Counted from the stretch's first letter, positions 1 to 5,241 are shown. The stretch is 5,269 bases of DNA from Parachlamydia sp. (GCA_021298935.1 JAJTHR010000140.1:1-5269); one strand, 5' to 3'. Notes: generated by a model not told the origin, from the sequence alone. Numbers and translations are program-made.

Positions 1-79
1 GAAAGGTACCTGGTCGAACACCGGTCAATCTTCTAAATTCTATTGGATTAAGTTTTTTGATTTTTCTGTATTTATCCAT
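1..79 (-). CDS. IS5-family-type transposase, N-terminal fragment (runs off the edge)
   Basis: An open frame starts at ATG 79-77 on the minus strand and continues off the window. It encodes 26 visible residues, beginning M-D-K-Y-R-K-I-K-K-L-N-P-I-E-F and continuing R-R-L-T-G-V-R-P-G-T-F. This pattern (basic helix, then E-F-x-R-L-T-G-V-x-x-x-T-F) is characteristic of the N-terminal helix-turn-helix of DDE transposases in the IS5 group. That domain binds the terminal inverted repeats; the DDE catalytic core would follow outside the window. A GAGGG motif at 87-83 precedes the ATG by 3 bases and supports this start. The family call rests on recognition of a short segment, so the exact IS subgroup is not certain. 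Its position next to a truncated gene fits an insertion event. Confidence 0.6.
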   Translation of the reverse strand, partial: MDKYRKIKKLNPIEFRRLTGVRPGTF

Positions 80-137
80 TTGCCCTCACTCTTAGAAGGA
101 GATATTATGCATTAAAATTTAAGTTACGCAAGATGTC
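1..137 (-). mobile_element. Right-hand end of an IS5-type insertion sequence, partial
   Basis: The window opens inside an insertion sequence that reads leftward off the edge. It holds the first 26 codons of a transposase (2-79) and an AT-rich leader. The outer boundary is inferred from the point where similarity of the interrupted sugar-enzyme gene ends. That protein reads sensibly to L-R-Y-F-L-I and then changes to [10 protein letters not shown] before a stop. The likely IS terminus is therefore the minus-strand sequence GACATCTTGCGTAACTT (137 down to 121), preceded by a TA that could be part of a target duplication. A weak promoter for the transposase may lie here (TTGCGT at 130-125, then CATAAT or TAATAT near 102-109). 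The other end of the element is outside the window, so neither inverted repeat nor target duplication can be confirmed. Confidence 0.6.
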
Positions 138-755
138 TATTAAAAAATAACGCAAAGGGGTAAAAGGCAGGTGTTCTTCTATTTCCGCAAAGCAGAGCGA
201 TCCACGCAAATCCTTGATGACAGGCAGCTGAATCAGCCGGCTCCCTTTTGTTTTTAATGGAGGAGAGGCAGCGGCTTTGTCGTTTGGTTTTTCGTCGGCA
301 TAACCGATGATTTTAGCAGGATTTCCTGCGACAATAGCTTTTGGAGGGACATCTTTTATCACAACGGCTCCGGCCCCGACCATAGCTTCAGCATGAATTG
401 TAATTCCGGGCAGTATTGTGGCGTTGGCGCCAATGGAAGCCCCTTATTTTACAAGTGTGCGTGCGAAGGGGCGATAGTTTTTGCTGCGCGGAAATTTGTC
501 ATTAGTAAAGGTTGCATTAGGGCCAATGAATACGTCATTTTCGATCGTCACCCCATCCCACAATTGAACACCGCATTTAATAGTCACACGGTCGCCGATG
601 CAGACGTCGTTTTCGATAAATACATTGTCGCAAAGATTACAATCTTCCCCAATAATGGCGCGCGGCAAGACATGGGCAAAAGCCCAAATGCGAGTCCTTT
701 TGCCAATATGGCTGGATTCAACCAAAGCTTTTTCATGTTTAAAATAATTTTCCAC
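105..755 (-). pseudogene. WxcM-like dTDP-sugar N-acetyltransferase / 3,4-ketoisomerase, broken by a nonsense codon and an IS
   Basis: The minus-strand frame from GTG 755 encodes a left-handed beta-helix (hexapeptide) acyltransferase: repeats such as I-G-K-R-T-R-I and I-G-D-R-V-T-I, then [12 protein letters not shown]. Codon 104 is TAA (446-444). The same frame continues at once with [13 protein letters not shown], then [12 protein letters not shown] and A-G-N-P-A-K, a normal acyltransferase C-terminus. A Q- or K-to-stop change fits. From about residue 171 a second domain begins ([13 protein letters not shown]), typical of FdtA/WxcM sugar ketoisomerases. It stops near residue 206 (base 138) at the IS end; the HAH-type active-site segment is lost and the stop at 105-107 is IS-derived. 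Intact homologues act on dTDP-3-amino-3,6-dideoxyhexose or its keto precursor in surface glycan synthesis. No good ribosome binding site precedes the GTG; a TTGAAG-N17-TATTTT promoter-like pair (792-764) sits immediately upstream. Confidence 0.8.
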
Positions 756-820
756 AGGAAATAAAAATAGGCCGACCCCTTATTTTCTTCAAGGCAAAAC
801 CAGCCGACATCCCACCCACT

Positions 821-850
821 TTGAATATAAAATCTTGAAAATAATAAATA
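821..850 (+). promoter_or_regulatory. Possible sigma-70-type promoter for the HdeD-like gene
   Basis: TTGAAT (821-826) and TAAATA (845-850) are separated by 18 bases in the AT-rich gap between the broken sugar gene and the HdeD-like gene. The pair lies 38 bases before the chosen start codon. Each box matches the consensus only partly and the whole gap is AT-rich, so chance occurrence is quite possible. Confidence 0.3.
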
Positions 851-888
851 TTTTTTTAAAGATGAAATTAAAACAATTGGAGGTTTTT

Positions 889-1470
889 ATGGATGATCGA
901 CCCCACGATCCTTTGGTGCCTTTTATAAGAGATATTCAAGAAGTGAGGCAAAACTGGGGAACATTTTTAGCCCTCGGCATTTTACTTATTGTCCTCGGGA
1001 CTTTAGCTATCGTTTTTAATATTTTTACAACGTTTTTTTCTATTTTGTTTTTAGGTGGATTGCTTGTGGTTTCGGGCGCTGCTCAAATTGCCCAAAGCTT
1101 TTTAGCAAGGAAATGGAGTGGATTATTTACCTCTCTGATCGCAGGGATTTTATATATTATTATCGGATTTTTTTGCCTGGCCAAGCCCATGTTGACAGCG
1201 ACAAGTTTGACTCTCCTCATTTCGGCCATTCTTTTAGTCGGAGGGCTTGTCAGAATGATTACCGCGGGACTGCTCCGTTTTGAACATTGGGGATGGGTTT
1301 TTTTCAACGGATTTGTCACTTTCATTCTTGGAATGTTGATTTATTCTGATTGGCCGGTTTCCGGTTTGTGGATAATCGGTATGTTCATTGGAATTGATAT
1401 GCTCTTATCCGGATGGTCGTGGGTCATACTTGCCTTGTCGGCGAGACCCAAAGAACATTTTAAAGGTTAA
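889..1470 (+). CDS. HdeD family (DUF308) six-helix inner membrane protein
   Basis: This encodes a 193-residue integral membrane protein. The first ~20 residues are charged and cytoplasm-like (M-D-D-R-P-H-D-P). Six hydrophobic segments follow at about 24-44, 48-70, 79-97, 102-124, 135-152 and 157-184. The paired-helix layout is typical of HdeD/DUF308, including L-x-x-G-x-L-x-I-V-F near residue 35, G-G-L-L-V-V-S-G-A-A-Q-I near 56, and repeated G-I/G-G-L-x-R-M-I in the second half. In E. coli HdeD is linked to acid resistance, but the biochemical role of the family is not settled, so no specific function is assigned. ATG 889 was chosen over an in-frame TTG at 835 because GGAGG at 879-883 lies 5 bases before it and the extra 18 residues would be lysine-rich and non-conserved in character. 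The next gene starts 51 bases downstream and could be co-transcribed, as no clear terminator separates them. Confidence 0.82.
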   Translation: MDDRPHDPLVPFIRDIQEVRQNWGTFLALGILLIVLGTLAIVFNIFTTFFSILFLGGLLVVSGAAQIAQSFLARKWSGLFTSLIAGILYIIIGFFCLAKPMLTATSLTLLISAILLVGGLVRMITAGLLRFEHWGWVFFNGFVTFILGMLIYSDWPVSGLWIIGMFIGIDMLLSGWSWVILALSARPKEHFKG

Positions 1471-1492
1471 AAAAAACACTATTTCAGCTATT

Positions 1493-1518
1493 CTCTCCTT
1501 CCTAATCGAGAAGGAGAG
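1493..1518 (+). promoter_or_regulatory. Hairpin that encloses the ribosome binding site of the aminopeptidase gene
   Basis: CTCTCCTTC (1493-1501) is perfectly complementary to GAAGGAGAG (1510-1518), giving a 9-bp stem with an 8-base loop. The right arm contains the ribosome binding site (AAGGAG, 1511-1516) of the gene starting at ATG 1522. In mRNA the fold would hide the site. There is no T-run after the stem, so it does not look like an intrinsic terminator. A role in translational control is inference. Confidence 0.5.
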
Positions 1519-1521
1519 TTG

Positions 1522-2415
1522 ATGAATAGCACCTATAAAAAAAATTTCATTCAAGCGGGAGCGCTTGCCGGCGAGGTGCGTGAATTTGGAAAAAGCCTCA
1601 TTCAACCAGGCGCTTCTTATCAAAATGTTTTACTGCAAATTAATCAAAAAATTCGCGATTTGGGTGCAAAGCCAGCTTTTCCTCCTCAAATGGCCCTCAA
1701 TGAAGTCGCAGCTCATTATCTGGCTGCACCCGACGAGGACATCCTTTTTTCCGATCAAATCATTAAACTGGATGTGGGTGTCTGCTATGAGGGAGCCATT
1801 GGCGATTGCGCAGTGACTGTTGATCTCTCGGGGCGGCATCAAAAACTGATTGATGCCGCTGAAGAGGCCTTACTGAGCGCCGAGAAAATTTTAAAGGTGG
1901 GTCTTCCTATTCGCCAAATCGGGAAAATCATTGAAGATGTAATCCTTTCTTATGGGCTCCAACCGATACGCAACCTATCCGGTCATGGCTTGGGACCGAA
2001 TCAAATTCATACGCTGCCCACTATTCCCAATTATTATGACCAATCCAAAGGGATTATCAAGCCAGGAATGACATTTGCAATCGAACCCTTTGCGACAAAT
2101 GGAGAGGGATTGATCTATGAAAAAGGAAGGGCTATGATTTTTTCACAAATCAGCAAACGCACCCCCGCTACCGAGGCGGGGCGGCAGCTGATTGAGCAAA
2201 TCAAGCGCTTTGAAGGGCTGCCCTTCTCATTAGGAGAAATACACCTTCCTGCGCACCAAATGCAAGCAGCTTTAAAAGACCTTTTACATCGGGGAACGAT
2301 TGCCGGCTATCCTCCCTTAGTCGAACAGCGGGGAGGCATGGTTGCCCAGGCTGAAAACTCCGTTTTGGTCGATGAAAAAGGGACTGTTCATATAACCACT
2401 CGTCTTAAAAAATAA
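1522..2415 (+). CDS. map: Type II methionine aminopeptidase (M24 metallopeptidase)
   Basis: The 297-residue product should remove the initiator methionine from new proteins in the cytoplasm. All five dimetal ligands are visible: D84 (in K-L-D-V-G), D95 (in G-D-C-A-V), H155 (in L-S-G-H-G-L), E188 (in A-I-E-P-F) and E278 (in A-Q-A-E-N). Their spacing (11, 60, 33, 90) is close to that of the archaeal type II enzymes. H65 in N-E-V-A-A-H-Y and H163 in Q-I-H fit the conserved substrate-binding histidines. Residues ~200-265 form the insert typical of type II enzymes (R-x-L-x-x-L-P-F, then A-L-K-D-L-L-H-R-G-T-I and Y-P-P-L-V-E). The usual E-H after the last ligand is E-N here. The length matches archaeal enzymes, with no N-terminal extension. 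ATG 1522 is preferred over the adjacent TTG 1519 because AAGGAG lies 5 bases before it. An intrinsic terminator follows within 35 bases. Type II enzymes are typical of archaea and eukaryotes and uncommon in bacteria. Confidence 0.88.
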   Translation: MNSTYKKNFIQAGALAGEVREFGKSLIQPGASYQNVLLQINQKIRDLGAKPAFPPQMALNEVAAHYLAAPDEDILFSDQIIKLDVGVCYEGAIGDCAVTVDLSGRHQKLIDAAEEALLSAEKILKVGLPIRQIGKIIEDVILSYGLQPIRNLSGHGLGPNQIHTLPTIPNYYDQSKGIIKPGMTFAIEPFATNGEGLIYEKGRAMIFSQISKRTPATEAGRQLIEQIKRFEGLPFSLGEIHLPAHQMQAALKDLLHRGTIAGYPPLVEQRGGMVAQAENSVLVDEKGTVHITTRLKK

Positions 2416-2416
2416 G

Positions 2417-2761
2417 TTAAAAGGAAGGGGGCTGACGCTCCCTTTTTTTATCTGAATGCCTCTTTTTGGATTCTACATTTTTTCTTTTCGCAGAATAGGG
2501 AACCCGCGTCGGGATTCGCTTGGGCGCCCGGTAATTTTTCTTTTCAACCAACGCCCTTAACTTTATCAAACAGTCCCTTTTATTGAGCAGCTGGCTGCGC
2601 TCCTTTTGGCTTACGACAACTAGTCCAGTAGGCAGATGGACAAGCCGCACTGCGCTATCCGTTGTATTGACATGCTGGCCTCCGCTTCCGCTTGCACGAA
2701 ATGTTTGAATTTCACATTGTGCGATAAGATCGTCATCGTCATCGGGTAGGTAGATGGTCAT
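2417..2761 (-). CDS. Peptide chain release factor-like protein (GGQ domain, ArfB-like ribosome rescue factor)
   Basis: This 114-residue protein consists of a class I release factor catalytic domain without the codon-recognition domains. The signature is at residues 22-33 ([15 protein letters not shown] at 27-29), followed by [10 protein letters not shown] and R-S-Q-x-x-N-K-R near 55-62. The GGQ loop hydrolyses peptidyl-tRNA in the ribosomal peptidyl transferase centre. Residues ~80-110 form a strongly basic tail ([11 protein letters not shown] and D-K-K-R-E-R), like the tail with which ArfB/YaeJ occupies the empty mRNA channel. This points to rescue of stalled ribosomes rather than normal termination. 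It is somewhat shorter than E. coli ArfB (about 140 residues). No convincing ribosome binding site precedes ATG 2761, so the start is less certain, but residues from 16 on fit the family. The aminopeptidase gene ends 1 base from its stop, and the channel gene starts 16 bases away on the other strand. Confidence 0.85.
   Translation of the reverse strand: MTIYLPDDDDDLIAQCEIQTFRASGSGGQHVNTTDSAVRLVHLPTGLVVVSQKERSQLLNKRDCLIKLRALVEKKNYRAPKRIPTRVPYSAKRKNVESKKRHSDKKRERQPPSF
2425..2449 (+). terminator. Intrinsic terminator after the aminopeptidase gene, inside the convergent gene
   Basis: AAGGGGGC (2425-2432) pairs with GCTCCCTT (2437-2444), with one G-T wobble, around a TGAC loop. A run of seven T (2443-2449) follows. 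It begins 10 bases after the aminopeptidase stop. On the minus strand the same bases code for the last residues of the release-factor-like protein (around R-Q-P-P-S-F). The minus strand also has T-rich sequence beyond the stem, so the structure may act in both directions. Confidence 0.75.
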
Positions 2762-2766
2762 AAAAA

Positions 2767-2775
2767 GAGGGGGGG
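2767..2775 (+). promoter_or_regulatory. G-rich ribosome binding site with a run of seven G, deciding the channel start
   Basis: GAGGGGGGG lies directly before TGATG, placing a GAGG/AGGGG core about 5-8 bases ahead of ATG 2778. This favours ATG 2778 over the in-frame ATG 2754, which has no comparable site and would lie inside the divergent gene. A homopolymer here could slip and change the spacing. Confidence 0.5.
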
Positions 2776-2777
2776 TG

Positions 2778-3461
2778 ATGCGTTTGCGCCATTTAAATAC
2801 TTACGGATTTGTTGGTGTTTTTACGACAGTTATTTTAACGTTTTTAATCATTCCATTTCTAACAGAACATTTATCACTTATTTTATTTTTGCAAACTTCT
2901 TTTATTTTTATCATTCTCTCTTCCATTTATACATTAGGCCAGAACCACAAACTCTATACGATCGGCCTATTTCTTTTTATTCTTTTTATCGCCTGCGATT
3001 TAATTAGCTATATGCAAAATTCAATCGAATGGCTTGTGGCTGCCTATACTTTGTACGCATGCGCCCTGCTTTTTTCAATCACTATTCTCATTACTAAAAT
3101 TTTAAGAAGTACTGTGATTGATACCAATTTAATTTTTGGCGCAGTCACCATTTATTTGCTGGCGGGCATATTATGGGGGAAGCTGTTTTTTTTAACGGAT
3201 TTAATTTTCCCTAAAAGCTTTAAAGGCATTCAGCACCTTCCCATTGACGGGCATAATATCCATGCCGCCTACATCAACACCTTTGAATTTTTGTATTATA
3301 GCTTTACCAATTTGACAACACTTGGCGTTGACGACATCAAACCTGATCATCGTATGGCGAAATCACTCACCATGCTGGAAGCCATTTTCGGACAGCTTTT
3401 TATGGCCACAGTCATTGCGAAAATGGTGGGGGTTTGGCGCCATAAAAAGGAGTCGATGTGA
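2778..3461 (+). CDS. Six-helix cation channel of the voltage-gated-like (Ion_trans_2) family, atypical filter
   Basis: The product is a 227-residue membrane protein (235 if ATG 2754 is used). Hydrophobic segments lie at about 11-28, 31-51, 60-75, 83-106, 116-140 and 196-218. The last two flank a pore loop at ~165-187: [19 protein letters not shown]. The layout and the motif after the pore ([16 protein letters not shown]) match small bacterial K+-channel-like proteins. The filter, however, reads T-L-G-V-D-D where these normally have T-V/L-G-Y-G-D, so the Tyr is Val and the second Gly is Asp. Potassium selectivity therefore cannot be assumed. No S4-like series of regularly spaced arginines is present, and no soluble regulatory domain follows the last helix. 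The gene overlaps the downstream permease by 4 bases, implying joint translation. Any promoter must lie within the divergent gene, as only 16 bases separate them. Confidence 0.8.
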   Translation: MRLRHLNTYGFVGVFTTVILTFLIIPFLTEHLSLILFLQTSFIFIILSSIYTLGQNHKLYTIGLFLFILFIACDLISYMQNSIEWLVAAYTLYACALLFSITILITKILRSTVIDTNLIFGAVTIYLLAGILWGKLFFLTDLIFPKSFKGIQHLPIDGHNIHAAYINTFEFLYYSFTNLTTLGVDDIKPDHRMAKSLTMLEAIFGQLFMATVIAKMVGVWRHKKESM

Positions 3462-4207
3462 TCCTTACCATTTGCGGAGCTTTATGTATCGGACTTTCGC
3501 TTGGTCTGCTCGGTTCCGGCGGGTCGATTTTAACCCTGCCCATCCTTGTCTATGTCTTACATCGGCCGGAAAAAACGGCGATTGTTGAATCTTTGGCAAT
3601 TGTTGGAATGATCGCTTTAATTGGAGCCATTCCCTATGCAAAAAGGGGGCAGGTGCATTGGAGAACGGTTTTATTCTTTGGAGTGGCTGGAATACTGGGG
3701 GCCTATTCGGGGGCATGTCTTGCTGCTTATCTTAGTGGATCCTTGCAACTCATTCTTTTTAGCTTCTTCATGCTGGCCGCTTCATGGATGATGATTAAAG
3801 ATAAACAATTAGCTTCTGTCCGTCCCTCTACTCAGCCCTATTGGCTCCTTGCTATCGAAGGCTTTTTGCTGGGCAATTTAACAGGCTGCATTGGAATTGG
3901 CGGTGGGTTTCTCATCGTGCCCACCCTTGTGCTGCTTGTCAATCTTCCGATGTGCCTGGCGGTTGGCACAAGCCTTGTCATTATTGCCTTTAATGCCTTG
4001 ACGGCTTTTACCAAACATTACCTCACAAATGACTCTTCCTTAAATTGGCAGACCATTTCTACCTTCATTATTATCGGAATAGTAGGCAGCTTTTGCGGCA
4101 GCCTGTTTTCGACTAAATTCACACAAAAAGATCTCAAAAAAATTTTTGGCTGGGCACTTGTGCCTTTGGCTGTTATTATTTTTTTGCAGCAAGCATCTCT
4201 TTTTTAA
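3458..4207 (+). CDS. TauE/SafE (DUF81) family sulfite/sulfonate-type anion permease
   Basis: The product is a 249-residue inner membrane protein with about eight hydrophobic segments in two inverted-like halves. Each half starts with the family's glycine-rich motif: G-L-L-G-S-G-G-S-I-L-T-L-P (residues 16-28) and G-C-I-G-I-G-G-G-F-L-I-V-P-T (143-156). Both are followed by the usual helix with A-V-x-x-S-L or A-V-G-T-S-L (A-I-V-E-S-L at 41-46, A-V-G-T-S-L at 168-173). Family members export or import sulfite, sulfoacetate, taurine-derived or similar small anions; the substrate cannot be read from sequence. The start is GTG 3458 within the preceding gene's ATGTGA junction, with AAGGAG at 3447-3452 5 bases before it, so translation is likely coupled to the channel. 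Homologues often sit beside rhodanese or metallo-beta-lactamase sulfur genes; none is present here. Confidence 0.88.
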   Translation: MILTICGALCIGLSLGLLGSGGSILTLPILVYVLHRPEKTAIVESLAIVGMIALIGAIPYAKRGQVHWRTVLFFGVAGILGAYSGACLAAYLSGSLQLILFSFFMLAASWMMIKDKQLASVRPSTQPYWLLAIEGFLLGNLTGCIGIGGGFLIVPTLVLLVNLPMCLAVGTSLVIIAFNALTAFTKHYLTNDSSLNWQTISTFIIIGIVGSFCGSLFSTKFTQKDLKKIFGWALVPLAVIIFLQQASLF

Positions 4208-4211
4208 CGTG

Positions 4212-4373
4212 ATACCATTTCCCAAAAATAAAACCATAAAGTTGATTTGTCAGCGCTTCAGATTTAAAGGATCTTTTCGAAGTTGATATCTTTGAATATC
4301 AACAAGGAGAGATCTTTTAAAGATGAAGGTGATCACAAGTCAAATTTATGATTTTAATTTCGGGAAATGGTAT
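4212..4373. repeat. 162-bp long palindrome, probable MITE or fold-back element
   Basis: The ends are a perfect 12-bp inverted repeat, ATACCATTTCCC (4212-4223) and GGGAAATGGTAT (4362-4373). Complementarity continues inward with 34 of 39 pairs matched between 4212-4250 and 4335-4373. A less regular middle follows, then a 12-base block (4263-4274 with 4310-4321) in which 11 match after a one-base shift. The apex is a perfect 8-bp stem, GTTGATAT (4282-4289) with ATATCAAC (4296-4303), around a 6-base loop. Outer and inner stems share the same centre (4292.5), so the element is one structure. It fills most of the gap between two convergent genes. TA dinucleotides at the ends (4213-4214, 4371-4372) would fit a TA-targeting element, but they are part of the symmetry and prove nothing alone. 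Confidence 0.7.
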
Positions 4374-4428
4374 GAGTTTGGAGTTTATGCCTGAATCTCA
4401 GGCAAATAAACTCCAAACTCAGGTTTTT
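4373..4428 (+). terminator. Strong intrinsic terminator after the channel-permease unit
   Basis: A 16-bp perfect stem (4373-4388 with 4406-4421), a 2-base bulge (4404-4405), a further 5-bp stem (GCCTG 4389-4393 with CAGGC 4399-4403) and an AATCT loop are followed by GG and five T (4424-4428). It serves plus-strand transcription. The T-run overlaps the stop codon of the convergent HAD gene (4427-4429), and the same stem lies just downstream of that gene, so it may work in both directions. It directly abuts the palindrome. Confidence 0.85.
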
Positions 4429-5188
4429 AATCTTCCCGCTCCTCATCGGTGATTTTCAAAGAAGCAGCATAAGCGGGGAGGGTGACATAAATGCCTCTTT
4501 TGGCCAATTCATCCACAAACTGCTTGGGGTTTTGAAAATAGACACTGTCAATGCCAAGCGACTTGGCTGCTGCGACGTTTTCCTCATGGTCGTCTACAAA
4601 AAAGAGGGCTTCCGGCGGCAGTTGCAAGCGGTTTAAAAGAATTTTATAGGCTTGGGGATGCGGTTTAGCGACCCCTATTTCATTCGATAGCAATACAGGG
4701 CTAAATAAATCATAATAGCCAAGCTGACGTTTGATTTTGGCCTGACTGTCGCGTGTATTGGATAGCAGGGCTGGGCCATAACCCATTTGCTTCAATTGTT
4801 TTGCAATTTCCACCATGCCGGGAAGGGCTTTCAGCGATTCTATACGCCCGATATCCAATCTCTCATACCAGTCGGCCGGCATTTTTTTACCTTGCTTCTT
4901 AAAATAATCAGCCCAAAATACTTCTTCCTGGCCGCCCTGCTTGAGGGTGTGCTTCAATTGATGCATGGCCTTCACGGCTTCTTGTTGGGTGATACCCAAC
5001 TCATTGGCTATAAATGAAGCCATTTGTTTTTTATCCGTACGCCCGATCACACCGCCAAAATCAAAGACCACCACTTTGATTCCTTTGTTTGGTGCAGGGG
5101 TGTTAATAGTCGAAGAAGCTGCCGAAATGAAAAGCGCTCCTAGCAAGCATAAAAATAAAATCGTTTTAATGGGGTGGGCTTTGTTCAT
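4427..5188 (-). CDS. Secreted HAD-superfamily hydrolase
   Basis: The product is 253 residues long. It starts with a Sec-type signal peptide: basic N-terminus (K3, K8), hydrophobic core about residues 9-22, and a likely cleavage near I-S-A-A-S (21-25). A haloacid dehalogenase fold follows. Motif I is V-V-F-D-F-G-G-V-I (nucleophile D43), motif II is L-L-S-N-T-R (S143-N144), motif III is V-A-K-P-H-P (K175), and motif IV is F-F-V-D-D-H-E-E-N (D199, D200). A helical cap lies between ~50 and 125. The general acid Asp two residues after the nucleophile is Gly (D-F-G), as in HAD members related to haloacid dehalogenases, YihX-like phosphatases and epoxide hydrolase N-domains. The substrate is unknown, and a HAD enzyme outside the cytoplasm is unusual. 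AAGGAG (5198-5193) is 4 bases before ATG 5188, supporting the start that includes the signal peptide. Confidence 0.85.
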   Translation of the reverse strand: MNKAHPIKTILFLCLLGALFISAASSTINTPAPNKGIKVVVFDFGGVIGRTDKKQMASFIANELGITQQEAVKAMHQLKHTLKQGGQEEVFWADYFKKQGKKMPADWYERLDIGRIESLKALPGMVEIAKQLKQMGYGPALLSNTRDSQAKIKRQLGYYDLFSPVLLSNEIGVAKPHPQAYKILLNRLQLPPEALFFVDDHEENVAAAKSLGIDSVYFQNPKQFVDELAKRGIYVTLPAYAASLKITDEERED

Positions 5189-5241
5189 GGGTCTCCTTCT
5201 ATCTGTTCTTACTGAACTCTAACATCCAGAAATTTTTAGCG

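Noticed and set aside
95..115. Plus-strand AGAAGGAG followed by ATG at 107
   Set aside because: The frame is ATG CAT TAA, two codons only, inside the IS end. It is probably chance.
393..764. 123-codon plus-strand ORF opposite the acyltransferase pseudogene
   Set aside because: It is antisense to clear hexapeptide-repeat coding sequence, shows no recognisable motifs and has no ribosome binding site. It is a shadow of the real frame.
835..888. Upstream TTG start extending the HdeD-like protein by 18 residues
   Set aside because: ATG 889 has a GGAGG site at ideal distance. The extension is AT-rich, lysine-rich and lacks its own site.
1471..1521. Possible intrinsic terminator between the HdeD-like and aminopeptidase genes
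   Set aside because: There is a hairpin (1493-1518) but no T-run after it, and its right arm is the ribosome binding site, so termination is not supported.
2667..2672. Perfect TTGACA that could be a -35 box for the channel gene
   Set aside because: It lies inside the coding region of the minus-strand gene, and no -10-like box follows at 16-18 bases.
4040..4237. 65-codon minus-strand ORF crossing the end of the permease gene
   Set aside because: It is antisense to the permease C-terminus and runs into the palindrome. It has no start signals or family features.
4212..4373. CRISPR repeat or riboswitch interpretation of the palindrome
   Set aside because: There is no direct repetition with spacers, and it lies downstream of genes on both sides, not in a leader.
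4965..5222. Plus-strand ORFs opposite the HAD gene (also 4787-5017)
   Set aside because: They mirror a well-supported HAD frame with all four motifs and are shadows.
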